DNA of 8,082 nt, taken from assembly GCA_900770015.1 (NCBI GenBank), contig CAAGIU010000462.1:1-8082 (forward strand), written 5' to 3'. The stretch comes from an uncultured Oscillospiraceae bacterium. Lineage in GTDB: Bacteria; Bacillota_A; Clostridia; Oscillospirales; Oscillospiraceae. Shown piece after piece: positions 1-5,990 of the stretch (position 1 is its first letter; each line of letters begins with the position of its first letter). The position numbers and the translations under genes are program-made. The notes beneath the pieces were generated by a model. It saw only the letters and a list, made by a program, of their open reading frames with translations, ran no database searches and was not told the origin of the DNA.

Positions 1-54
1 CCGATTTCTGCGTGTTTGGTTGGATGGGAAAATGCTGGACATGGTACGGAGCGA

Positions 55-116
55 AGCGCCCTTGGCTCTCCCATAGGGAGAGCCAAGGGCGCTGCCGCGC
101 CAGTGCGATAAATTAC
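55..116. repeat. Palindromic intergenic repeat, left copy
   Basis: Positions 55-72 and 76-93 form a perfect 18-bp stem around a 3-nt loop (ATA). Just downstream a second small palindrome (GGCGC-TGCC-GCGCC) continues the element. Positions 65-116 are repeated in inverted orientation at 8005-8056 with 3 mismatches over 52 bp, so this is a repeat family and not a single terminator. No T-tract follows the stem on the + strand. It could be a REP/MITE-like dispersed element; the number of copies in the genome cannot be seen here. Confidence 0.8.
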
Positions 117-148
117 AATTTTCGCAAATGCTAAGTCAAAATATGCAT

Positions 149-174
149 AAAAACGCCCTTTTATGGGCGTTTTT
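149..174 (-). terminator. Rho-independent terminator of the exonuclease gene
   Basis: A 10-bp stem (149-158 with 165-174, core ACGCCC/GGGCGT) with a 6-nt loop lies 8 bp beyond the stop codon of the - strand exonuclease gene. Read on the - strand, the GC core is followed by a run of T. Because both flanks are A/T-rich it could also work on the + strand, which would insulate this locus from whatever lies to the left. Confidence 0.85.
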
Positions 175-182
175 TGCGTCAA

Positions 183-1067
183 TCAGGTATGCAAAGCTGC
201 CTCCCGGGCTTCCTTTGCATCGGAATAGACTTCCCACAGGTCGTCGCTCATTTCATAGAGGATGCGCCGGGGGTGGAAGCGGTCGTGGGCGGTGCGGGAA
301 AGCTCCATGGTCAGCAGGAATTCGTCCCCCTCGCCGCAGCTGCCCATGCACATGTGCTCGCTGTGGCCCATGGGGAGCCAGTCGCCGCATACCATGGCTT
401 CGCCGCAGATGGGGCAGTGGTAAGTGCGCAGGGCGACATCCTCCAGGGCTTCCCGGGGGGAGGAGTAGACCAGGTCAAGGGGCATCTCGGCGTAGGGGCG
501 GGAGACATATTCCCCGGCAAACTCTGTAAGGTCCAGATGGTTGCAGACCAGGACGGTGTTCCGGGCGTCGTTCAGGGCATCGTGGGCCGTGTCGCCGGTT
601 TCGCTGAGAATCCGAAGCGCCTCGTCCAGAGAGAGGCGGCGGTCGATGCGCATGATCTCCCGGCAGAACATCCGCTGAATGTCGTAGGTGTCCGGCAGGT
701 CGTCAACGTCGATGCCGTGGAGAATCATGTTGTCCAGCAGCACAGGCAGGTCGGAGGTGCTCCAGGTCATATAGCTGAATTCCTCGCCGCACCACTGCCG
801 GAACCGTTCATAGGCCTGGGGGAAGGGCAGACCCTTCTCGTCCAGCTCCTTCTGCCGGATGCCGGTGAGGGAGACGATGCGGTTGTGGAGCTTGGTGTAG
901 TATTTCGGCTTGATGAAAAGCCGCAGCTCGTCCACCTTTTGGAAATTGTCGTCCAGCTTCACAGCGCCGATTTCGATGATTTCCCCTGTCAGCACCACGG
1001 GACTGAGCAGCGTGGCGCTTTCGTCGGCACACTGGTTCCATTCCAGATCAAAAACGATGTAATTCAT
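183..1067 (-). CDS. DEDDh-family 3'-5' exonuclease with C-terminal Cys-rich tail
   Basis: Predicted 294-residue cytoplasmic exonuclease that removes nucleotides from 3' ends of DNA or RNA using two metal ions. Exo I is FDLEW with D7 and E9 near the N-terminus, Exo II is the aspartate of TSDLPVLLDN (D106), and Exo III is HDALNDA with H162 and D167; all five DEDDh residues are present. The start at 1067 is chosen because GGGAGG lies 8 nt upstream on the - strand; the frame stays open upstream to 1166, but that stretch contains the promoter. The exonuclease fold should end near residue 185. Residues 216-245 carry CPIC (C218, C221) and C240-x3-C244, a plausible small zinc-binding unit not needed for the exonuclease fold. 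Closest known style is KapD/epsilon-like stand-alone exonucleases. The true substrate is unknown. The gene is monocistronic with its own promoter and terminator. Confidence 0.9.
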   Translation of the reverse strand: MNYIVFDLEWNQCADESATLLSPVVLTGEIIEIGAVKLDDNFQKVDELRLFIKPKYYTKLHNRIVSLTGIRQKELDEKGLPFPQAYERFRQWCGEEFSYMTWSTSDLPVLLDNMILHGIDVDDLPDTYDIQRMFCREIMRIDRRLSLDEALRILSETGDTAHDALNDARNTVLVCNHLDLTEFAGEYVSRPYAEMPLDLVYSSPREALEDVALRTYHCPICGEAMVCGDWLPMGHSEHMCMGSCGEGDEFLLTMELSRTAHDRFHPRRILYEMSDDLWEVYSDAKEAREAALHT

Positions 1068-1098
1068 GAAAATAGCCTCCCTTTTCTGCCTCAAAGCC

Positions 1099-1127
1099 AT
1101 TATAGTGCCTGGATACGGGATTGTAAA
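1099..1127 (-). promoter_or_regulatory. Sigma-A-type promoter of the exonuclease gene
   Basis: On the - strand, TTTACA (1122-1127) and TATAAT (1099-1104) are separated by exactly 17 bp. The -10 lies 31 bp upstream of the start codon, leaving a short leader that carries the GGGAGG ribosome binding site. The match to the vegetative consensus is 5/6 and 6/6. Confidence 0.85.
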
Positions 1128-1184
1128 GACCCGGAAAAACTTCTGCCCCCGGCGCATAGACTGCACAGAAAGGCGGTGCGTGAT

Positions 1185-1577
1185 ATGGACTATGAAGTGA
1201 CGCTGGACGGACGGCCTGCTGGAAAGGCCCAGGTGACGCGCCAGGGGCTATACTACCATGTGGTTTGCCGCTGCGCAGTCTCCGGGGAGGAAATGTACCG
1301 GCTGGAGGCAGCCTGCGGCGAAAAGCGGCTGGATCTGGGCATTCTGATCCCCAGAGACAGCGGCTTCGGGCTGGACATGCGGTTTCCCGTGAGCAGGCTG
1401 GGGGAGGGGACGTTTGTCTTCCGCCTCCGGGGAAAGGATGAACCCAGGCAGAGCCGAAGATTTGTTCCCGTAAAGCCGGAGGAACCCTTTTCCTATCTGG
1501 CATCCCTGAAGGATTCCGTACTGGAGATCCGCGACGGACAGATGGGCATCAGCCTCCCGTCGGACCGCATGGAATGA
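1185..1577 (+). CDS. Small conserved-looking hypothetical protein, function unknown
   Basis: I do not recognise a named family. The predicted protein is 130 residues, with no signal peptide and no membrane segment. It begins MDYEVTLDGRPAGK, followed by alternating hydrophobic/polar stretches (QGLYYHVVCRC, FVFRLR) suggesting a beta-rich domain to about residue 83, then a basic linker (DEPRQSRRF) and a short tail rich in acidic residues. C28, C30 and C44 are the only cysteines. The start at 1185 follows an AAAGGCGG sequence about 8 nt upstream, a weak but usable ribosome binding site. The reading frame is open far upstream (to 174), but that part is antisense to the exonuclease and is not credible as protein; the residues before 1185 lie in the divergent promoter region. 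It is transcribed away from the exonuclease; I see no clear promoter of its own and no terminator directly after it. It has codon use similar to its neighbours. Confidence 0.7.
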   Translation: MDYEVTLDGRPAGKAQVTRQGLYYHVVCRCAVSGEEMYRLEAACGEKRLDLGILIPRDSGFGLDMRFPVSRLGEGTFVFRLRGKDEPRQSRRFVPVKPEEPFSYLASLKDSVLEIRDGQMGISLPSDRME

Positions 1578-1839
1578 AGATTCGGAAGCCCCATTGCGGC
1601 AGGGGCGCGGCAACCTGCACAAAAGCATCCGCATTTATGCAGGAAAGAATGATAATGCCTGCATTTTGCGGCACGCAAAACCCAGCGAGAAATGGAGGCT
1701 GTCGGGGAGAATGGGTGGTTCTTATCAGATATACCGGCCTGGTGCGCGCTGCCCATCCTGCACAAAATTGCAAGAACGGTTCTGTCATCTTGCACAAAAG
1801 CTTCCGAAATGCAGCTTCTTTTTTCATCTTTTTGAAGAC
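1578..1839. other. Gene-poor intergenic stretch with short repeats
   Basis: No convincing gene is visible in these 262 bp: short frames exist on both strands but overlap each other, lack ribosome binding sites and have low-complexity products. Visible structure is a near-identical 16-mer at 1616-1631 and 1791-1806 (TGCACAAAAGC then A or T, then TCCG), a third partial copy (TGCACAAAA) at 1759-1767, and a perfect 7-bp hairpin at 1664-1680 (TTTTGCG/CGCAAAA, loop GCA). These may be operator-like or remnants of an older element. Confidence 0.5.
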
Positions 1840-1868
1840 TTGATTTTTAGATGTTCCTGGGCTATAAT
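1840..1868 (+). promoter_or_regulatory. Promoter of the amino-acid transporter leader
   Basis: TTGATT (1840-1845) and TATAAT (1863-1868) are separated by 17 bp. It is the last convincing promoter before the transporter operon, about 190 bp upstream of its first start codon. Transcription should begin near 1873-1876, so the message would carry a structured leader of about 180 nt. Confidence 0.75.
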
Positions 1869-1885
1869 GCCCACATGCAAAGGAC

Positions 1886-1920
1886 AAGGGCGTTCTACCA
1901 AAGCAGGTAGAGCGCCTTTT
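1886..1920 (+). terminator. Leader hairpin 1, terminator-like
   Basis: Arms 1886-1899 and 1906-1919 form a 14-bp stem with two G-U pairs around a 6-nt loop (AAAGCA), followed by TTTTCTAT. It lies about 15 nt after the expected transcript start. The U-tract is short, so it may be a weak terminator or simply the first of two alternative leader structures. Confidence 0.55.
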
Positions 1921-1994
1921 CTATATCCGCAAATTCCGCCGCTGTTTTTTTATTTGTGCTCCCTCCTTTTTTCGGCGGCAGGAGTTTGAAATAA

Positions 1995-2044
1995 GCAAAG
2001 GCGCTTTGATGGGGATTCCGGTCAAAGCGCCTTTGCGTTTTTTT
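1995..2044 (+). terminator. Strong intrinsic terminator abutting the transporter RBS
   Basis: Arms 1995-2009 and 2022-2036 pair perfectly over 15 bp (GCAAAGGCGCTTTGA with its complement) around a 12-nt loop; G then seven T follow (2038-2044). The T-tract is immediately followed by GAGG (2045-2048), the likely ribosome binding site of the ATPase gene. Each arm is itself a small palindrome (CAAAG-3 nt-CTTTG), so two mini-hairpins could form instead. Confidence 0.85.
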
Positions 2045-2057
2045 GAGGTAACGATCC

Positions 2058-2792
2058 ATGGAAGCAATGATTCGATTGGAAAAAGTAAATAAGGCATTTG
2101 GCGACCTTCATGTGCTGAAGGATGTGGATCTGGAGGTGGCGGAGGGAGAGAAGCTGGTCATCATCGGCCCCTCCGGCAGCGGCAAATCCACCACGGTGCG
2201 GTGCATGAATTTTTTGGAGGAGCCCACCAGCGGCAAGGTATACATCGCCGGGCAGGAAATGACCAGGAGGAACAAGCGCAAGATCGTGAAGGACAACATC
2301 AGCATGGTGTTCCAGCAGTTTAACCTGTACCCCCACATGACGGTGCTGAAGAACCTCACCCTTGCCCCCATGAAGCTGCATCATATGTCCCGGGAGGAAG
2401 CGGAGAAGCTGGCCTACTATTATCTGGATGTGGTTGGCCTGACGGATAAGGCGCATGTCTATCCCACCACCCTCTCCGGCGGCCAGCAGCAGCGAATCGC
2501 CATTGCCCGGGCCCTGTGCTGCAAGTCCCGGATCATCCTCTTTGACGAGCCCACCAGTGCCCTGGACCCGGAGACCATCCAGGAGGTGCTGGACGTGATG
2601 ATCCGCCTGGCCAGGGAGAACATCACCATGGTGGTGGTGACCCACGAGATGGGCTTTGCAAGGCAGGTGGCGGACCGGGTGGTCTTTATGGCCGATGGTC
2701 AGATCATCGAGGAAGGCACTGCGGAGCATTTCTTCGAGAATCCCGAGAATCCCCGGGTAAAGCAGTTCCTGGGGAAAATCCTGAAACACTGA
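2058..2792 (+). CDS. glnQ: Polar amino-acid ABC importer, ATPase subunit (GlnQ-like)
   Basis: Cytoplasmic ATPase subunit (244 residues, normal length) that drives uptake of a polar amino acid through the two permeases encoded downstream. All motifs are intact: Walker [10 protein letters not shown] (37-45), Q-loop [16 protein letters not shown] (Q86), signature LSGGQQQR (139-146), Walker B IILFDE (159-164), D-loop SALD and switch histidine H196. The [14 protein letters not shown] and [12 protein letters not shown] stretches are typical of the GlnQ/HisP/ArtP group. The start at 2058 is preferred over the in-frame ATG at 2067 because GAGG lies 9 nt upstream of it. It is the first gene of the operon and follows directly on an intrinsic terminator, so its expression depends on readthrough. 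Substrate cannot be decided from this subunit; the symbol denotes family resemblance and gene order like Bacillus glnQHMP. Confidence 0.93.
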   Translation: MEAMIRLEKVNKAFGDLHVLKDVDLEVAEGEKLVIIGPSGSGKSTTVRCMNFLEEPTSGKVYIAGQEMTRRNKRKIVKDNISMVFQQFNLYPHMTVLKNLTLAPMKLHHMSREEAEKLAYYYLDVVGLTDKAHVYPTTLSGGQQQRIAIARALCCKSRIILFDEPTSALDPETIQEVLDVMIRLARENITMVVVTHEMGFARQVADRVVFMADGQIIEEGTAEHFFENPENPRVKQFLGKILKH

Positions 2793-2854
2793 GCATATTC
2801 AGGCGCGTTTGCCTTGGATATAGATTGTACCTGAAATCAAGGAGGCAATTATTT

Positions 2855-3703
2855 ATGAAAAAGAAACTGTTTTGCCGGGTTTTGAGTGCGTTCCTGGCGG
2901 CCCTTTGCTTCGGAAGCTTTGCGATCTTCGGAGTGCTGGCCGAGGGCGAGGTTGACCCCGACGTCCAGGCCATCATTGACCGGGGCGTGCTCCGGGTGGG
3001 CGTAAAGAACGCAGTCATTGGCTTCGGCTTCCAGGATACCCTCACCGGCGAGTATTCCGGCATGGAAATCGACCTTGCCACCGCTCTGGCAGAAGAGCTG
3101 GGTGTTGAGGTGGAGTTTACCACCGTCACCGCCGCCACCCGCACCGAGCTGCTGGATTCCGGCGACATCGACTGCGTCCTGGCCACCTTCACCATCACCG
3201 ATGAGCGGAAGGAAAGCTGGGATTTCACCACGCCCTATTATACCGACCATGTCACCGTTCTGGTAGAGGATTCCTCCGGCATCAAGACCCTGGCCGATCT
3301 GGAGGGCAAGCTGGTTGGCGTTTCCTCCGGCTCCACCTCCGCCCGGGCACTCACCAGCGCCATGATCGAGGCAGGTGTCATCGACGGTGCAAACTTCGAT
3401 AAGGAGACCTTCGACGCCGCCACCTGGAAGGAGGGTGTTTCCTTCCAGCAGTTCGACGACTATCCTGGCATCTCCACCGCTCTGGCTGCCGGTCAGGTGG
3501 ATGCCTTCTGCGTGGATAAGTCCATCCTGGCTGTTTACAAGATCGATGGCCGTTCCTACATCGCCGACGAGTTCGCGCCTCAGGAATACGGCATCGCCAC
3601 CAAGAAGGACAGCGGCTTCAGCGCCTACTGCGAGGCCTTCATCCAGGCAAAGCTGGAAGACGGCACCATCGACGGCCTGATCGAGGATTACAATCTGGGC
3701 TGA
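2855..3703 (+). CDS. Amino-acid ABC importer, solute-binding protein (PEB1/GlnH-like, family 3)
   Basis: Extracytoplasmic binding protein of 282 residues that captures the amino acid and delivers it to the permeases. The start at 2855 has AGGAGG 9 nt upstream; an in-frame ATG at 2825 lacks one. Residues 1-29 are a signal sequence: basic MKKK, hydrophobic core to about 28, and a likely signal-peptidase I site after VLA. C18 lies in LAALC, which has L where a lipobox needs G/A/S, so lipoprotein attachment is doubtful. Family-3 features are GEYSGMEIDLATALAEELG (66-83), R96, the block FTITDERKESWDFTTPYY (112-129), and VDAFCVDKSIL (215-225) with D221 expected to bind the substrate amino group. From memory, the TFTIT-ERK, DYP and VDAF-VDKSIL blocks resemble Campylobacter PEB1, which binds aspartate/glutamate; glutamine is also possible. 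It is 62 bp after the ATPase gene and separated from the permeases by a hairpin. Confidence 0.92.
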   Translation: MKKKLFCRVLSAFLAALCFGSFAIFGVLAEGEVDPDVQAIIDRGVLRVGVKNAVIGFGFQDTLTGEYSGMEIDLATALAEELGVEVEFTTVTAATRTELLDSGDIDCVLATFTITDERKESWDFTTPYYTDHVTVLVEDSSGIKTLADLEGKLVGVSSGSTSARALTSAMIEAGVIDGANFDKETFDAATWKEGVSFQQFDDYPGISTALAAGQVDAFCVDKSILAVYKIDGRSYIADEFAPQEYGIATKKDSGFSAYCEAFIQAKLEDGTIDGLIEDYNLG

Positions 3704-3721
3704 TTTCTGAATACCAATCCG

Positions 3722-3755
3722 TTCTGCGGGGTAGGGCTGTCCCTGCCCCGCAGAA
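3722..3755 (+). other. Intra-operon hairpin between binding protein and permease genes
   Basis: Arms 3722-3736 and 3741-3755 pair over 15 bp with one G-U pair around CTGT, followed by TTCATTTTT. It lies 18 bp after the binding-protein stop. Such hairpins often protect the upstream message or end a part of transcripts, giving more binding protein than permease. The weak T-tract suggests partial termination or 3'-end stabilisation; it may also be a member of a GC-rich repeat family. Confidence 0.75.
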
Positions 3756-3783
3756 TTCATTTTTGTGATACGAGGAATGTATT

Positions 3784-4500
3784 ATGGATGAGATTTTTTC
3801 GGCGGAGGCCTGGAGAAAGGTCTGGACGTTCCGGGCCACCTTCCTCACCGGCTTCGGCAACACCCTGGAAACAGCGATCTGGGCACTGCTTCTGGCGCTG
3901 ACCCTGGGTTTCCTGTTCGGCCTGATGGCCACCTCCGGGGTGAAGCTGCTGCGGTATCTGGCAAGGATCTACGTGGAGGCCATTCAGAATACTCCGGTGG
4001 TTCTGCAGATGTGCTTTTTGTACTATGTGCTGGCCTTTTCCGGCCACAAGGTGAATATCATCACCACGGGCATCGTGTCCCTGGGCATCTACACGGGCGC
4101 CTATATGTCCGAGGTGGTCCGGGCGGGGATCGAATCCATTCCCAAAGGACAGTTCGAGGCAGCCAGCAGCCAGGGCTTCGGCTACGCGGCCACCATGGCG
4201 CATATCATTTTACCCCAGAGCATCAAAATCATTCTGCCGCCCATGGTCAATCAGATGGTGAACCTGATCAAAAATACCAGCTGCCTTTATATCGTGGGCG
4301 GGGCCGACCTCATCAGCCTGACCTACAGCTTCGTCACCGGCGCCTCCACCGGCGGCGCCTATGCCCCGGCGTATATCGTCTGCGGCGTGCTGTTCTTCTG
4401 CGTCTGTTTCCCGCTGTCCTACCTTGCCAGCCGCTGGGAGACGGTGCTGAAACGCCGGGAGGCACATGCCGCCGGAAAAGTCAGAAAGGGAGTGGCCTGA
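3784..4500 (+). CDS. Amino-acid ABC importer permease 1 (GlnM/GlnP-like)
   Basis: Integral membrane subunit (238 residues, usual length) of the His/Glu/Gln/Arg permease family, forming the channel as a heterodimer with the next gene product. About five hydrophobic segments are visible: about 30-49, 70-86, 93-110, 140-160 (weak, near the coupling helix) and 193-216. The coupling (EAA) motif QFEAASSQGFGYAATMAHIILPQ occupies 123-145 and preceding EVVRAGIESIPKG is typical. The IYVEAIQNTPVVLQ stretch is a family marker near the first periplasmic loop. GAGG lies 8 nt upstream of ATG 3784. The C-terminus is basic (KRREAHAAGKVRKG), facing the cytoplasm. The stop is 2 nt before the next start, so the two permeases are made together. 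Confidence 0.92.
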   Translation: MDEIFSAEAWRKVWTFRATFLTGFGNTLETAIWALLLALTLGFLFGLMATSGVKLLRYLARIYVEAIQNTPVVLQMCFLYYVLAFSGHKVNIITTGIVSLGIYTGAYMSEVVRAGIESIPKGQFEAASSQGFGYAATMAHIILPQSIKIILPPMVNQMVNLIKNTSCLYIVGGADLISLTYSFVTGASTGGAYAPAYIVCGVLFFCVCFPLSYLASRWETVLKRREAHAAGKVRKGVA

Positions 4501-4502
4501 AT

Positions 4503-5282
4503 ATGATGAACTGGACTGCAAGCATCTCCATTCTGACCCATCCCGGGGTCATGGGCTACATTTTCAAAGGAGTGGCTTTTACCCTGGTGCTGTCGGCCTT
4601 CAGTGTGGTCATCAGCATTGTCCTTGGCAGCGTGCTGGCTTTGTGCCGGAACTACTGCACCGGGAAAAGCAGGGTCTTCGGCTGGATCGCCACGGCCTAC
4701 ATTGAGGTATTCCGCAATACGCCGCTGCTGCTGTGGATTTTCATCTGCCTGGTGGTCTGCCCCTGCCCGAAGTTCTTCGCCCACAAAATGCTGGGCCTGA
4801 CCAGCGTGGAAATGAAGATTCTCTTCCGGGCAGTGGTGGCACTGGTGCTGTTTACCTCCTCTGTCATTGCCGAGATCATCCGGGGAGGTCTGAACGCCAT
4901 TCCCAGGGGACAGTTTGAGGCTGCCCACACCCAGGGCTTCTCCATGGTTCAGACCATGGTGTATATCATTCTGCCCCAGGCTTACCGGGCGGTGGTGCCC
5001 ACCCTGCTCAGCCAGGTCATCACCACCATCAAGGATTCCAGCTATCTGGCGAATCTGGCCTGCATCGAGCTGATGAGTCGGGTGCGGAAGATTCTTTCCA
5101 CCTCCAATATGTATAATGGAGTTGGCCGACAGATGGTCAGCGATGTGTTTGTGCTGTTTGGCACGGCCTTTGTGATTTATTTCATCATCAATTTTTCTCT
5201 GTCCTGCCTGGTGCGCGCCATGCAGAAGCGGAGAAAGGCAGCTCCCGCCCTGCGTTCGGCGGAGAAGGAGGCAGCGGCATGA
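4503..5282 (+). CDS. Amino-acid ABC importer permease 2 (GlnP-like)
   Basis: Second membrane subunit, 259 residues, slightly longer than permease 1 because of a basic/acidic C-terminal tail (QKRRKAAPALRSAEKEAAA). Hydrophobic segments near 22-47, 74-88, 108-126 and 213-237 plus the helix before the coupling loop fit the family. The EAA motif is QFEAAHTQGFSMVQTMVYIILPQ (137-159), preceded by EIIRGGLNAIPRG; YIEVFRNTPLLLWIF is the family marker. The start at 4503 has AAGGGAG 10 nt upstream; the adjacent ATG at 4506 is an alternative. The frame is open upstream to 4011 but that part overlaps permease 1 and is not real. It overlaps the next gene by 4 nt (ATGA), indicating translational coupling. 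Confidence 0.92.
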   Translation: MMNWTASISILTHPGVMGYIFKGVAFTLVLSAFSVVISIVLGSVLALCRNYCTGKSRVFGWIATAYIEVFRNTPLLLWIFICLVVCPCPKFFAHKMLGLTSVEMKILFRAVVALVLFTSSVIAEIIRGGLNAIPRGQFEAAHTQGFSMVQTMVYIILPQAYRAVVPTLLSQVITTIKDSSYLANLACIELMSRVRKILSTSNMYNGVGRQMVSDVFVLFGTAFVIYFIINFSLSCLVRAMQKRRKAAPALRSAEKEAAA

Positions 5283-5872
5283 CGCATTATGTGGTAACCA
5301 TCTCCCGGCAGTTTGCTGCCATGGGGAGAGCCGTAGCCCAGCAGATGAGCCGGGAGCTGGGCATTGAGTTCTACGACCGGGACATTGTGGAGGCCACCGC
5401 CGCCCGGATGGGCCTGCCGGTGAGCGAGGTCAGCGAACGGGAGGACAGCCACAGCACCAGTTATTTCAAGTGCCTGTACCCTCTTGGCACCGGTATGCTC
5501 AGCGAGCAGGATGAGCTGTTCCAGACCCAGAAAAACATCATCCGGGATCTGGCAGCCCGGGAGAGCTGTATCATCGTGGGACGGTGCGCCGATGTGGTGC
5601 TGGCCGACCGAACCGATGTGCTGAACATCCGGGTGTTTGCGCCTTATGAAGCCAGACTGCGCAACTGCACCCAGAAGCTGGGCATGGACGAGCGCACAGC
5701 CCGGAAGATGATCGACCGCATCGACCGAAGCCGGGAACAGTACCATCGGGAATACGGCGGCTGCGAGGTGACCCAATACACGGATTTCATGATCAATACC
5801 GAGCGCTTTGGCATTGAGGACTCCGCCCGGCAGCTTTGCGCCCTGGTGCGGCAGGTTTTTCATTTGGAATGA
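5279..5872 (+). CDS. Cytidylate kinase-like protein with degenerate P-loop
   Basis: Predicted 197-residue cytoplasmic protein of the cytidylate-kinase-like family (a P-loop kinase relative usually annotated AAA_26/Cytidylate_kin2). The start ISRQFAAMGRAVAQQMS (8-24) corresponds to the family P-loop ISRQ-[YF]-GSGGR, but the GSG is replaced by AAM; only the last G and R remain (G16, R17). Other family marks are kept: GIEFYDRDIVEATAARMG (28-45), IIVGRCADVVLAD (98-110) and an Arg-rich lid-like region ERTARKMIDRIDRSREQYHREY (138-159). Loss of the phosphate-binding glycines suggests altered nucleotide binding or a regulatory role; this subfamily may be natural, as I recall similar SRxFAALGR sequences. 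It begins within the stop of permease 2 (ATGA overlap, RBS GGAG inside the permease end), so it is the last gene of the transporter operon. True CMP kinase activity is not implied. Confidence 0.82.
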   Translation: MTHYVVTISRQFAAMGRAVAQQMSRELGIEFYDRDIVEATAARMGLPVSEVSEREDSHSTSYFKCLYPLGTGMLSEQDELFQTQKNIIRDLAARESCIIVGRCADVVLADRTDVLNIRVFAPYEARLRNCTQKLGMDERTARKMIDRIDRSREQYHREYGGCEVTQYTDFMINTERFGIEDSARQLCALVRQVFHLE

Positions 5873-5939
5873 TAAATCGAAGCAAATGAAGCCAAATATT
5901 TGTCGGAAAACTCCAATGGGATTTTCCCACAGTCTTAGG

Positions 5940-5976
5940 GGCTGTCTCACGTTTTGTGGGGCAGCCGCTCTTTTTT
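5940..5976 (+). terminator. Terminator of the amino-acid transporter operon
   Basis: Arms 5940-5950 and 5956-5966 pair over 11 bp with two G-U pairs around a GTTTT loop; six T follow at 5971-5976. It lies 67 bp after the stop of the kinase-like gene. A small 5-bp hairpin (TGGGA/TCCCA at 5917-5929) precedes it. Confidence 0.85.
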
Positions 5977-5990
5977 CCCCAGCCACCGTA

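Larger units (their letters stand above)
1875..2057 (+). promoter_or_regulatory. Possible transcription-attenuation leader of the amino-acid ABC operon
   Basis: Between the promoter and the ATPase gene lie two hairpins and no second promoter, so operon transcription must pass a strong terminator (1995-2044). Segment 1911-1919 (AGCGCCTTT) is the 3' arm of hairpin 1 and is also perfectly complementary to 1997-2005 (AAAGGCGCT), the 5' arm of the terminator, with three more pairs possible if G-U is allowed. Pairing of 1911-1919 with 1997-2005 would therefore act as an antiterminator. An ORF of 11 codons (ATG 1875, stop 1908-1910; MQRTRAFYQSR) begins almost at the expected transcript start and ends inside hairpin 1. 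No T-box (TGGNACC) or recognised riboswitch core is seen. Attenuation is inferred; the ligand or signal is unknown. Confidence 0.55.

Noticed and set aside
2..76. Open frame at the left edge (RFLRVWLDGKMLDMVRS) that could be the end of an upstream gene
   Set aside because: Only about 17 codons precede the palindromic repeat and other frames are equally open; too little to call.
174..1184. Long + strand open frame continuous with the small hypothetical gene, suggesting a 467-residue protein
   Set aside because: The first 337 codons are antisense to the exonuclease, whose catalytic motifs, RBS, promoter and terminator are all present on the - strand. Only the part from 1185 is plausible.
1889..1916. 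D-arm-like sequence (GGTAGAGCGCC) suggesting a tRNA
   Set aside because: No acceptor stem, anticodon arm or TTCGA arm can be built around it; it is the 3' arm of a hairpin.
1549..1989. Overlapping short open frames on both strands in the gene-poor region
   Set aside because: No ribosome binding sites, mutual overlap, odd composition, and they run through a promoter and hairpin; not supportable as genes.
2022..3760. Long - strand open frames (255 and 303 codons) opposite the ATPase and binding-protein genes
   Set aside because: They are shadows of high-GC coding on the + strand; their products show no motif and they have no RBS.
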